Below the pieces are notes generated by a model. It was not told where the DNA came from, searched no databases, and was given only the letters and a program-made list of their open reading frames with translations. Position numbers and translations under genes: made by a program. From Borrelia duttonii Ly (GTDB lineage Bacteria > Spirochaetota > Spirochaetia > Borreliales > Borreliaceae), in assembly GCF_000019685.1 (NCBI RefSeq), contig NC_011229.1:248001-312000 (forward strand): a stretch of 64,000 nucleotides of DNA, read 5' to 3'. This document shows, piece by piece, positions 36,503-45,635 of the stretch; the stretch's first letter is position 1, and the number at the start of each line of letters is the position of its first letter.

Positions 36503-38653
36503 CTAAAAACGTTTGGAAAATTTACCCATAATATACTCTATAATAAAATCCATTCCCTTTCTTTCATATAAAGCATCATATAATACAGAATAAACTAATA
36601 TTTTTTTAATATAATTCCTAGTTTGTCCAAAAGGAATAGCTTCGATAAAAATTTCTTTGGGCAAATGCCCATAATCTTTTTCCCATTTCCTAACATTTCC
36701 AATACCACCATTATAAGATGCAAGAGCCTTATACACATCTTCCAACATGTCTATTCTTTTACGTAAATAATGAGTCCCAATAATAACATTATCCTTTGGC
36801 TGTTTCAAATCATAAGAATAGTATTTATAATATTTGATTTCTCTAGATACATCAGCTGATGTTGCAGGCATAATTTGCATAAGTCCGATAGCACCAGGTT
36901 TAGATACAGCATCTCTTTTAAAACTACTCTCAGCTTTTATTAAAGAAAATACAAGACTCGACTCAAGTTCCCTTTTCCCTGACCAAGATTTAATTAAAGC
37001 CGTGTACAAACATGGATAGAGACGCTTATAATCATCTTTATTTAAAGCCGAAAAATCTTGCCTTACAAGGTAATTAATAGCAAGTATAGATTCATAATAA
37101 TATTCATGTTTCACAAATTCATCGTAAAGATTACGGTAAAAATTAGGAGAAAATCTATAACCATTTTTAAAATCATTGGCAACAAACACACTAACATAAG
37201 AATGCAAATTAAATTTTAAAAACCCTTCCAAAAACCTTTCATAATCGGACTGATCATAATTTATATCCAAAGCATTTTCAAACAAATCATTAATATTTTG
37301 ATCAAGCAAATACCTACTCATAAACGATGCATAAGATATTTGATCATATTTAATAGCAGAACGCAAAAGCTCTCTATACTCACCGACTGACTGAGATTTA
37401 ATAAATTTGTGATATATAAGTCTAGCATTAAGAAAAGCAAGCCTTGCTAAAACAGCATTGTCAATAACATTTTGACCATTATAATATAGTAAATATAAAT
37501 TATCATAATCTCCAAGTTGTACAGCTTCTAAAATATATTCATCTAATACCTTAATAAAAGCAAAATTACCCTTATCTTTACTTGTATAAAAATTAGCTAT
37601 GTTTTTAGAAAAATAATTTCTTGTATTTTTCATAAATATGAAATTTCTAAAAATTTCATTAAGCATTTCTAATCTATAAGGTTCATTTATAATAGAAGAA
37701 TTTTCCAAATATTTAAGTATTGTCACAAAACCTACATCTTTTTTTAATTTTAAATTAAGGAGCCCCAAATAATAATCTTTATAAACACTATCTAAATTAC
37801 TAAAAAAAGATAATGCCTTGTTAATATAACCTAAACTTACAAAAGTCTTATAAACATCATTTAAAAAAATAAAATTATTATAATACTTCTTAAAACTATC
37901 ATCTAATATATTAACAGCACCTTTAAAATCACCATTAGCAACCAAAGATTTAAATTTAACAAGACTTAAAAAAGTTGAATTTAAAAGATTATCTTTCCCT
38001 TCAAGAACAAGATAATCATGAGCCCTTACATGCAAATATTCTGCCGGCAAATTCTCAAACAATTTCTTGAAATAAATTAATGACGTATTAATATCAGAAA
38101 TATTAAAATAAAGCACTGCTTTAAATAAAAGATTTTCATTTTCTTGTGCCTGCATGAAATCCATTTTTTCTAGCTTATTTAAAACTAAAAGAGCTTCATT
38201 ATTCTTTTTCTGCCAATAAAGACTTTTAAAATATCCTAATATAATGAATTTATTATCATTATATTTGTTATAAAGTTTTCGACCAACAAGTTCTGCCTCA
38301 TAATATTCTCTTCTAGAATTATAATATTCAAGAAGTTTTACACCAGCAAATTGAGATGCAATATTATTATTACTATTTATTGCTTTGTGCATATATTCTC
38401 TAAATTTTTCATCATACCCTATTTTTTTGAAAAGATAAGCAACATATACATAAGAATCTGAATCTATACCAAAATATTTATCAAAATTTTGTCCTACATA
38501 GTCAAAATTCCACAACCAATTTAAATGATTTAAATCAAAACTATTGATACTTTTTTTTAAAATATTGCTACTTAAAGATTCTTTCACAAATGAACAAGAT
38601 AATAAATTCAATAAAAACAAATAAATAATTTTCTTAAACATTACTTTTTTCAC
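36503..38653 (-). CDS. Soluble-type lytic murein transglycosylase, probable lipoprotein (BB0259-like)
   Basis: A 716-residue protein with an N-terminal signal ending L-L-S-C (residues 17-20), a likely lipobox. A long all-helical superhelix with TPR-like repeats (about 40-550) follows, then a C-terminal SLT domain. The catalytic Glu is in SLIKAESSFKRDAVS (about residue 575), followed by GAIGLMQIMPATS and ALASYNGGIGNV. It cleaves glycan strands to 1,6-anhydro ends. The start is GTG at 38653, overlapping the upstream gene by 20 nt; ATG at 38641 is an alternative. The homologue BB0259 has been linked to the flagellar motor or wall penetration, as I recall. Confidence 0.9.
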   Translation of the reverse strand: MKKVMFKKIIYLFLLNLLSCSFVKESLSSNILKKSINSFDLNHLNWLWNFDYVGQNFDKYFGIDSDSYVYVAYLFKKIGYDEKFREYMHKAINSNNNIASQFAGVKLLEYYNSRREYYEAELVGRKLYNKYNDNKFIILGYFKSLYWQKKNNEALLVLNKLEKMDFMQAQENENLLFKAVLYFNISDINTSLIYFKKLFENLPAEYLHVRAHDYLVLEGKDNLLNSTFLSLVKFKSLVANGDFKGAVNILDDSFKKYYNNFIFLNDVYKTFVSLGYINKALSFFSNLDSVYKDYYLGLLNLKLKKDVGFVTILKYLENSSIINEPYRLEMLNEIFRNFIFMKNTRNYFSKNIANFYTSKDKGNFAFIKVLDEYILEAVQLGDYDNLYLLYYNGQNVIDNAVLARLAFLNARLIYHKFIKSQSVGEYRELLRSAIKYDQISYASFMSRYLLDQNINDLFENALDINYDQSDYERFLEGFLKFNLHSYVSVFVANDFKNGYRFSPNFYRNLYDEFVKHEYYYESILAINYLVRQDFSALNKDDYKRLYPCLYTALIKSWSGKRELESSLVFSLIKAESSFKRDAVSKPGAIGLMQIMPATSADVSREIKYYKYYSYDLKQPKDNVIIGTHYLRKRIDMLEDVYKALASYNGGIGNVRKWEKDYGHLPKEIFIEAIPFGQTRNYIKKILVYSVLYDALYERKGMDFIIEYIMGKFSKRF

Positions 38654-39833
38654 ATCTAGTAATTTTTTCTTCTTTATAAAAAGAACAATAAGAAATTGTA
38701 AAATTTTTAGGATTTAATATTTTAGAAAAAATCAAAAACAATGAAAAAAATATCAAAAGAAATAAAGAAACAAGACTTAAATAAAGCATAGAAGTTTGAA
38801 TACGATCTTCTTTTAAATCAGGATCAAATTTAGGTTCTTCAACATCCACAGTAAAATTGTCTTTACCTAAATCCAAAGAAACATCATCAAATTCAACATC
38901 ATCTAAATTTTTACTAACATCCGCAATAATATCTTCAACACTCAAATCATCAGAATAAGAATTTTGGATAACATACACATTAAAGCTACTAGAACTATCA
39001 TCCTTATCTTTAACTGATTTTACATCATTCTCAGAATTATCAAAAACATCATTTCTCTCATTAACATCAATAGAAACCTTATCCAAAGTAGAAATACCTT
39101 GATTTACAGAATATTGATCAATATCATCAAGTACATGTGCAACTTCTGTTTCTTCAATAGGATTATCTTCCAATTTATCTCTTGTAGGGGCAAAATCCAA
39201 ATTTTCTAAATTTACATTAGACTCAGAATCTAACTCTTTACTTCCTTCACTTAACAATGCATGTTCATCCATATCATTAGTTAAATTTAAAGAATCCACT
39301 ACTAAATCCAAATCATTCTCTTTCTTTAAAAGCAAATCCTTAGAATTAGATAAATCATTAACATTACTTAAATCAAAATCCAAAGAATCATCTTGCTTCT
39401 CTTCAACAATACTGTCAAAACTCTCCTTGCGATTTGTATCTTGAAAATCAATAGGCAAATCATCCACTTTATCACTATTTAAAGAATCACCATTAACTTC
39501 ATTTGTATTAACTGAAAGACTCATCAAACTCAAATCAAACTTGGTTTTATTAGTAATTCCATCACACTCTCCATAAACATAAAGCATCATAGAATCTATT
39601 TTGAAATAAATATTTACATTCAAACTATCTTTATCAAGATTATCTAAGAAAAAAGACCCAATAATAATGGGATTAGAAAAATTTTCATATTCACTAACAT
39701 AAAAATCTAATTTTATGTTGGTCTCATCTGCAAGTTTACCCAATACCATCTTCTTTACAGAAGTATCATCCAAGCTTAAAACTGAAAAATATTCATTACT
39801 AGAAAGCCTTATGCCCAAAAAACCTTTCAACAA
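38634..39833 (-). CDS. Acidic low-complexity membrane protein (BB0260-like)
   Basis: A protein of about 399 residues. Residues 1-110 form a compact domain with beta-rich segments and the C-type pattern DSMMLYVYGECDG. Residues 110-350 are highly acidic (Asp/Glu/Ser/Asn) and probably disordered. One membrane helix (about 355-380) lies near the C terminus, and a short basic tail follows. The topology suggests a large cytoplasmic acidic arm tethered to the membrane, with no signal peptide. Starts with TTG; GAGG six nt before 39833 favours that codon over the one at 39839. It overlaps the transglycosylase gene. Function unknown. Confidence 0.7.
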   Translation of the reverse strand: MLKGFLGIRLSSNEYFSVLSLDDTSVKKMVLGKLADETNIKLDFYVSEYENFSNPIIIGSFFLDNLDKDSLNVNIYFKIDSMMLYVYGECDGITNKTKFDLSLMSLSVNTNEVNGDSLNSDKVDDLPIDFQDTNRKESFDSIVEEKQDDSLDFDLSNVNDLSNSKDLLLKKENDLDLVVDSLNLTNDMDEHALLSEGSKELDSESNVNLENLDFAPTRDKLEDNPIEETEVAHVLDDIDQYSVNQGISTLDKVSIDVNERNDVFDNSENDVKSVKDKDDSSSSFNVYVIQNSYSDDLSVEDIIADVSKNLDDVEFDDVSLDLGKDNFTVDVEEPKFDPDLKEDRIQTSMLYLSLVSLFLLIFFSLFLIFSKILNPKNFTISYCSFYKEEKITRCEKSNV

Positions 39834-40019
39834 TTCCAACCTCTTTGTTCTTTTATAAAAAACAAATTTATATATAATTAACTATAACAATAATATAATA
39901 TAATTAATATCATATTCAACTTATGTATATGCTTTTATTTAAAAGAAACCATGTTATATTTAAAGCTATAATTACTGCTTATGTAATATTGCTAATATAT
40001 GATTTTAGGAGAAGTTAAA

Positions 40020-41402
40020 GTGTTGCCATTATTCATAATACTGTCCTCTGCCGCAATATCTGTTTTGGTATTTATACTATTCAGAATTGCAGTATTAAAT
40101 ACAAAAACAAGAACAAAAGGTAAACATCACAAAACATTTCACAAAACGAAAAAATTGATCTCAAAAGCTATAAATATACTAAAAACAAACCCAAATGAAG
40201 TAGGGGCTTTACAAACTTTAAATGACTATTATTATACTAATAAAGATTTTGAAAATGGACTTAAATACGCCAGAAAATTATGTCAACTTATCGAAGAAAA
40301 TCCTACAAATAAGAATATTGATTCCTTTAAAGTATTCTTAAGTTATGGATTTTATAATCTTGAGAGAAATTTTAATTTAGAAGCATTAGGACTTCTTAAA
40401 AAAGCATACAGCCTAAAAAAAGACGACGTAGACGTAAATTATTATCTTGGAATAGCATTTCTTAAAAATGCACATTATAAAGAAGCACTTCACTATCTTA
40501 CAAAAATATATCAATTTGATAAAAGCAACAATGACGTTTTAAAATACATAGGGATGACTCTTTTTTATACGGGAAACTATACTAAAGCTGTAGGAATATT
40601 TAACAATATAAAAAAACATATACAAAATGATGTCAATGCTCTACTTGCATATGCTCAATCTCTATCCCAATTAAACCAAGATCAACTTGCACTTGATATT
40701 GCAAACAAAATCAAAAGCAAAGATGGAATGATATATGAAGCTCTTTTAATTGAATCTGAGATTAATGCAAAAAATCATAACTTGGTAAAATTAGAAGATA
40801 ATATTAAAGAAATGATAAAAATTAAACCTGATTTACCCACAAAAATATCCCTTAAACTTTTTTACAAACTAGGAGAACTTTACATAGAACATGAAAATTA
40901 CAAAAAAGCAACCGAAGCATTTACCCAGGTTGAAAGAATTGACCCAAACTATCAAAAAATTGCTGAAAAACTAGAATTTAGTAAAAAATTAAATGAAAAC
41001 TTAGCATTAAGAATATACCTTAAGAGTCCAAAAGAAAAATTTGATAATCTAGCTAGTGCAATCATCCTTAAGTTATATAAAAACAAATTTCAAGTGAGAG
41101 ACAAAAAGATAAATGAAATAACATCGCAATTTATAGATATCAACTTTCAACTTTCAAACAACCAATGGGAAGAAAATATACTAGTAAGATTCGTAAGAAC
41201 GGATCAAAAAAATTTTGGAGAACTATTCTTAAAAGATCTGATTTCAAAAACCAAAGAAAATAAAATTAAAGGACTATGTATTGCACCAGCAACATTTTCT
41301 GAAAAGGCTAAACAAATTATTGAAGGCAGATTAATTGACCTAATAGAAGGAAAAAAACTTACACAAATACTGAGAACATTGGACATATCAAAATACATAT
41401 AG
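40020..41402 (+). CDS. Membrane-anchored TPR protein (BB0261-like)
   Basis: A 460-residue protein with an N-terminal membrane helix (residues 2-25), a basic patch and about six to eight TPR units (about 45-320), for example YYLGIAFLKNAHYKEALHYL and YIGMTLFYTGNYTKAVGIF. A C-terminal globular domain (about 345-460) contains LVRFVRTDQKNFGELFLKDLI. The frame opens at 39999, but AGGAG at 40007-40011 points to the GTG at 40020, 8 nt downstream. It is likely a scaffold on the inner membrane. It converges on the LysM/M23 gene, with one base between the stops. Confidence 0.78.
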   Translation: MLPLFIILSSAAISVLVFILFRIAVLNTKTRTKGKHHKTFHKTKKLISKAINILKTNPNEVGALQTLNDYYYTNKDFENGLKYARKLCQLIEENPTNKNIDSFKVFLSYGFYNLERNFNLEALGLLKKAYSLKKDDVDVNYYLGIAFLKNAHYKEALHYLTKIYQFDKSNNDVLKYIGMTLFYTGNYTKAVGIFNNIKKHIQNDVNALLAYAQSLSQLNQDQLALDIANKIKSKDGMIYEALLIESEINAKNHNLVKLEDNIKEMIKIKPDLPTKISLKLFYKLGELYIEHENYKKATEAFTQVERIDPNYQKIAEKLEFSKKLNENLALRIYLKSPKEKFDNLASAIILKLYKNKFQVRDKKINEITSQFIDINFQLSNNQWEENILVRFVRTDQKNFGELFLKDLISKTKENKIKGLCIAPATFSEKAKQIIEGRLIDLIEGKKLTQILRTLDISKYI

Positions 41403-41403
41403 C

Positions 41404-42672
41404 TTATCTGAGATATTTCATAGGATTACTCGTTTTACCATCTTTAAAAATAGTAAAATGTAAATGATTTCCCGTACTGTATCCAGTGCTTCCCATACGT
41501 CCTATCATTTGTCCTCTAGATACTCTATCCCCAACTTTAACTGCAAATGAACCTAAATGCGCATAAAGAGTTTGAAAACCATTATTATGCGCAATAACAA
41601 TATATTTTCCATATCCTCCAACACTAAATCCCGCTGTTACAACAATACCTTCCTTTGTAGCAACAACAGGTGTATTAGCAACATTTGCAATATCAATTCC
41701 ATTATGAAAACTAATAGTTTTAGTAAAAGGATCAGGACGATAACCATAACCTGATGTAATAATCCCCCGTGTTGGAAACAAAAAGGTCTCACCTAAAGCA
41801 TTTCTAAGTAAATCTTTAGACATCTTTCCACCAGGAACAAACAACTTCTGACCTAAAGACAAAACCTCATTATCAAGATTATTAGCATCAAGAATATCCA
41901 CTTTAGGTATCTTATATTTCTTTGCGATTGATGAGAGGGAATCATTTTTACCAACAGTATAAAGAATTCCCTTCATATTAGGAACATTAATAATAACATT
42001 GGGCTTAATATTTCTTACATCTTTAATATCATTATAAGAAATTAAAGTTTCACTAGTAATATTATACCGAGATGCAATATGAGAAAGTGTCTCTCCTGGC
42101 TTAATTTTATGTTCAACAACCTTTAAAACAAAAGGCTTCCTTATAGTAGTAGCATTATAATTGCTTGCATCTAAACCAAAGAAATAATTATTAATCTGAC
42201 TTAAATCTTGATCACTATAATACAAAAAAGTATCAATAAAATAATCTTTGGGAAAGCTTAATTTGTTTAAAAAAACATATGAACCATAATACGCAAAAAT
42301 ATTTAAATAAAAGATTAATATTAAGACAAAAACTAAAACATTAATTTTAAAAATAAAATTATAAATAACACTATAAAACAAATTTACATCATAAGTATTA
42401 ACCATTTTAAATGTAACCTTCTTAGAAGAATATCCACACTTATAATTATTAATATCCATAATCTGCCCAAACAAAGTTATAAACAACAATTTAAATACAT
42501 AAAAAAATTTAGTAAAAACATTAAAAAAACAAAAACAGCTTTTCCGTTTTTTTTTATTAAAATTACGAATATTACCAAAATCTCTCAACTCAAAATCACC
42601 TTTAACTGCCCTATTAAACAAAAAATTTTTCTTCCTTTTAAATACATTCTGATCTTTTTTTGGTATAATCAT
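41404..42672 (-). CDS. Membrane-anchored protein with two LysM domains and an M23 peptidase domain (BB0262-like)
   Basis: A 422-residue protein. The first about 105 residues are basic and cytoplasmic, followed by a membrane helix (about 110-130). Two LysM repeats follow (about 185-228, HKIKPGETLSHIASRYNIT; about 233-277, YTVGKNDSLSSIAKKYKI), binding glycan. The M23 domain (about 300-420) has HNGIDIA and TGNHLHFTIF as zinc-ligand motifs. It probably binds and cuts peptidoglycan. The promoter TATAAT lies very close to the ATG, so the leader may be almost absent. Confidence 0.9.
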   Translation of the reverse strand: MIIPKKDQNVFKRKKNFLFNRAVKGDFELRDFGNIRNFNKKKRKSCFCFFNVFTKFFYVFKLLFITLFGQIMDINNYKCGYSSKKVTFKMVNTYDVNLFYSVIYNFIFKINVLVFVLILIFYLNIFAYYGSYVFLNKLSFPKDYFIDTFLYYSDQDLSQINNYFFGLDASNYNATTIRKPFVLKVVEHKIKPGETLSHIASRYNITSETLISYNDIKDVRNIKPNVIINVPNMKGILYTVGKNDSLSSIAKKYKIPKVDILDANNLDNEVLSLGQKLFVPGGKMSKDLLRNALGETFLFPTRGIITSGYGYRPDPFTKTISFHNGIDIANVANTPVVATKEGIVVTAGFSVGGYGKYIVIAHNNGFQTLYAHLGSFAVKVGDRVSRGQMIGRMGSTGYSTGNHLHFTIFKDGKTSNPMKYLR

Positions 42673-42682
42673 ATCATGCCTT

Positions 42683-42710
42683 ATTATATACTATACACTA
42701 GAAATTTCAA
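42683..42710 (-). promoter_or_regulatory. Promoter of the LysM/M23 gene
   Basis: On the minus strand TTGAAA (42710-42705), a 16-nt spacer and TATAAT (42688-42683) match 11 of 12 consensus positions. The expected start is about 42676, only a few bases before the ATG at 42672, implying a very short leader. Confidence 0.6.
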
Positions 42711-42741
42711 TTCGATAAAAACTCAAATGGAAATTTAAGAA

Positions 42742-43245
42742 ATGTTACAAATCCACAAACAAGTATTAATTCCCGTTACATTGGCTTTTATGTTATTAAT
42801 AACAATGATCAAAATGTCACTATCTTTTCATTTAGTTAAAGGTTCGTCAATGTTGCCAACAATTTTAGATCAAAATTGGATAATAAATCATAAGCTAGCT
42901 TATGGTATTAGAATAAAAAATAAAGAAACCTATGTTGTACTATGGAGCAAACCTAAAAAAAATGAAACAGTACTTATCAAGGACCCTATAACAAAAAAAA
43001 TATCTGTTAAAAAAATTTTTGCAATCCCAGGAGAAAAATTCATTAAATTACAGCCAAATATAATATCTATACATAACCTAAACTTCAATATAAATAAAGA
43101 ACATCTACAAAAATTAAAAAGCATATACATTCCAAAGGATTATTATTTAGTAGTAGGAGATAATAAAAAAGTTTCTCTTGATTCTAGAGAATATGGATTT
43201 ATAAACATTAACGACATTATTGGTAAGATAATATATCAATTATAA
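42742..43245 (+). CDS. lepB: Signal peptidase I (S26 family)
   Basis: A 167-residue serine protease that removes signal peptides on the outer face of the inner membrane. One N-terminal membrane helix (about 8-30) leads to the catalytic Ser36 in KGSSMLPTIL; the Lys is at about residue 90 in ISVKKIFAIPGEKF, and the box VVGDNKKVSLDSREYGFI is intact. It is small (E. coli LepB 324 aa), similar to the short Bacillus type. As I recall Borrelia has additional signal peptidase I genes elsewhere. Divergent from the LysM/M23 gene; 32 nt from the convergent Hsp70-like gene. Confidence 0.93.
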   Translation: MLQIHKQVLIPVTLAFMLLITMIKMSLSFHLVKGSSMLPTILDQNWIINHKLAYGIRIKNKETYVVLWSKPKKNETVLIKDPITKKISVKKIFAIPGEKFIKLQPNIISIHNLNFNINKEHLQKLKSIYIPKDYYLVVGDNKKVSLDSREYGFININDIIGKIIYQL

Positions 43246-43277
43246 AATAATTAAATTAATTCCTAAATGAAAAATAT

Positions 43278-44783
43278 TTACAATAATTCAATTTTATCTT
43301 CTAATATCTCTTTAGCTCTAATATTGCCTGATGAAATCAGCAAACATTCCTTTTCATTATTATCAAAAGAAGCACTTGTCATTCTTATTTTTATTGACTT
43401 AGAAACATTAATATCTAAATCTCTTGCAGCAATACTTAAAATACCACTCTCATCCAACCTGAAAAGTATTTCTATCTTTGGCACACCTTTTAGAGCATTT
43501 TGTATATTACTAAAGAAAAATCTACTTATTGAACAATTCAAAGATGCCTTATTATATTCACCTTGCAACACATGAATTTCAATCTCCTCTTGATAATCAT
43601 TAGTTGTTGTAAATATTTGTCTTTCACACACTGGTAATAAAGTATTTCTTTTAATCAATGTAAAAAACCCATCATTACAAGTTTCAATTCCAAGAGAATA
43701 AGGCGTAACATCTTTAAAATCAATAAGAGTATCATTAGTTGCAAGACTAAAAGCATGAATACCAGCACCAGTTGCAACAACCTCATCTTGATTTAATGAA
43801 TCTAAAATTTCAATTTCAGGAAAAACTTCATTCAATCTATCTTTAACCAAAGGAATTCTAGTTGAACCTCCTGAGAGTACTATCTTTAAAATATGTTTAA
43901 GATCAACACCTGAATCTGCAATACATTCATTTGTAAGACTAATAGTTCTATCTATAAAATCCCAAATCATTAAATTAAATTCATCTCTTGTAAGTTTATA
44001 ATTTAAATGATTACCATCAGTAAAAGGCAATACAATATTAACTTCATCCATAGTAGATAAATTTTTTTTAGCATCTTCAATTTTCTCTCTTAATTGTTCA
44101 ATAAGTACAATATCATCCAAATTTATATCAGGATATTCTTCTTTAAAACTAGCTAAAACATGTTTTTCTACAACCTCATTAAAATCATTCCCACCAAGTC
44201 TATTTTCACCTTTACTTGCAAGAACAGTATAAGTATCATTTTGTTTTTCTAAAAGAGTAACATCAAAAGTTCCACCACCAAGATCATATACAAGAAATAA
44301 TCCTTCTACTTGTTTTTCAAAAGCATAAGACAAAGCAGCTGCTGTTGGTTCATTAAGTATTGCCCTACATTTTAATCCTGCAATATCTGCAGCCCTAACA
44401 ACACCCCTTCTTTGAATTTCAGAAAAATACGCAGGAACTGTTATAACAGCATTGCTTACTTGAGTACCTAAAAATTTTTCAGCATTAATCTTAATATTCA
44501 ATAATAAATGAGAAGCAATGTCTTCGGCTTTATATATATTATCACCAACTTGATAAACAACATCAGTCCCCATATTGACTTTAAAATTATAAAAAGTTTT
44601 ATCTGGATTTACCAATATTTGATGTTTAGCAGCACTACCAACAATCACACCAAAATCTGTAAAAGAAACAATAGAGGGTGTCATTCTCTCACCTCTATCA
44701 TTCAATATCACTCTAGAATTAACATCAAAATAAGACACTACAGTATTTGTAGTTCCAAGATCTATTCCTATCCACTTTTCCAT
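43278..44783 (-). CDS. Hsp70-family chaperone lacking the helical lid (DnaK-like, BB0264)
   Basis: A 501-residue Hsp70 homologue. The ATPase domain (1-about 365) has GIDLGTTNTVVSYF, NEPTAAALSYAF, YDLGGGTFDVTLL and LSGGSTRIPLV. The beta-type substrate domain (about 370-495) begins DVTPYSLGIE and contains ESGILSIAARD, but the about 120-residue helical lid of DnaK is missing. The protein is thus distinct from the main DnaK of Borrelia. The start is the ATG at 44783 with AGGGG 6 nt upstream; it shares one base with the stop of the upstream DUF2802-like gene (TGATG). The client is unknown. Confidence 0.9.
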   Translation of the reverse strand: MEKWIGIDLGTTNTVVSYFDVNSRVILNDRGERMTPSIVSFTDFGVIVGSAAKHQILVNPDKTFYNFKVNMGTDVVYQVGDNIYKAEDIASHLLLNIKINAEKFLGTQVSNAVITVPAYFSEIQRRGVVRAADIAGLKCRAILNEPTAAALSYAFEKQVEGLFLVYDLGGGTFDVTLLEKQNDTYTVLASKGENRLGGNDFNEVVEKHVLASFKEEYPDINLDDIVLIEQLREKIEDAKKNLSTMDEVNIVLPFTDGNHLNYKLTRDEFNLMIWDFIDRTISLTNECIADSGVDLKHILKIVLSGGSTRIPLVKDRLNEVFPEIEILDSLNQDEVVATGAGIHAFSLATNDTLIDFKDVTPYSLGIETCNDGFFTLIKRNTLLPVCERQIFTTTNDYQEEIEIHVLQGEYNKASLNCSISRFFFSNIQNALKGVPKIEILFRLDESGILSIAARDLDINVSKSIKIRMTSASFDNNEKECLLISSGNIRAKEILEDKIELL

Positions 44784-45280
44784 CAAATACCCCTATGAAT
44801 TGAAATAATTAATTCAATTTCACCTAAATCTAATTTTAATTTTTTAGCAATAACTTCTAAAGACATTCCCTGTTCATAGAGTGAAATCACTTGTCTACGA
44901 ATATTATATCCCTCTTTTATTATATTTTTCTCAATAGTGGGTATTGAATAATCTAAATTACCCTTATAAGAACCACTATCACTTTTAATCCCAAAATTAT
45001 TATTTACCATTGAAATTGAATGGGAATTAAATCCCAATAATCTTTGATCAAGTATTTCTATTCTCTCATCAACTTCTTTAATAATTCTATTTAAACTTTC
45101 AATTTTAATTTCAATAATACTGATATTTCTATCAGTAGCTTGATTAATCTCAATAATAGTTTTATCTACTTCACTCTTAAATTTTTTAAGTATGCTATTA
45201 GATTTTATTTTTAAACTAATATATACATGAAAATATATAAAAGTAAATATAATCAAAATGAAACAAAAAACAACAAACAT
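44783..45280 (-). CDS. Small membrane-anchored coiled-coil protein with HTH-like C terminus (BB0265-like, DUF2802-like)
   Basis: A 165-residue protein: membrane helix at residues 1-19, a coiled-coil-like segment (about 30-85), a polar linker, and a C-terminal helix-turn-helix-like region (about 125-165, RQVISLYEQGMSLEVIAKKLKLDLGEIELI). This resembles DUF2802 proteins, found beside flagellar genes in other bacteria. It lies between a small hypothetical gene and the short Hsp70 gene, sharing a TGATG junction with the latter. A role in flagellar gene control or assembly is inference. Confidence 0.7.
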   Translation of the reverse strand: MFVVFCFILIIFTFIYFHVYISLKIKSNSILKKFKSEVDKTIIEINQATDRNISIIEIKIESLNRIIKEVDERIEILDQRLLGFNSHSISMVNNNFGIKSDSGSYKGNLDYSIPTIEKNIIKEGYNIRRQVISLYEQGMSLEVIAKKLKLDLGEIELIISIHRGI

Positions 45281-45300
45281 ACAGAATGCCCTATCCCAAA

Positions 45301-45612
45301 CTATCTTTCAATATCAATATTCTTCCCAAGCTTTGGATCATGTAAATTAATATCATATAAATCAGAAGAATTTTTATCATCATGCTTAACTTTTGATATT
45401 GTAACAGAATTAAAGTTATCATCTTTAAGCTCATCAATAGGAAATATGACATTTATTTCCGAATCATAATGATAATCTTCTCTCTCATTTAAACTCAAGT
45501 GTTGAGTTTCTCTTATCTTTTTTTTTCTCAAAGTTTCATTTGAAACTTCACTCGCTTTAAAAGCACCCTGTGTAATTATCTTTGTAACTTCAGATGAAAT
45601 ATTAATATCCAA
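45301..45612 (-). CDS. Small polar hypothetical protein (BB0266-like)
   Basis: A 103-residue charged, probably partly disordered protein with no membrane segment or known motif. The N terminus ISSEVTKIITQGAFKASEVSNE looks helical; the rest is rich in Asp, Asn and Lys. The TTG start has a perfect AGGAGG site 5 nt upstream, which supports real translation. It lies 23 nt after the FapA-family gene and 20 nt before the DUF2802-like gene, so it belongs to this run. Confidence 0.65.
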   Translation of the reverse strand: MDINISSEVTKIITQGAFKASEVSNETLRKKKIRETQHLSLNEREDYHYDSEINVIFPIDELKDDNFNSVTISKVKHDDKNSSDLYDINLHDPKLGKNIDIER

Positions 45613-45635
45613 AAGCCCCTCCTATAATTTATAAA

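Noticed and set aside
41402..41404. Frameshift or fusion between the TPR gene and the LysM/M23 gene
   Set aside because: The genes are convergent and each is complete with its own stop.
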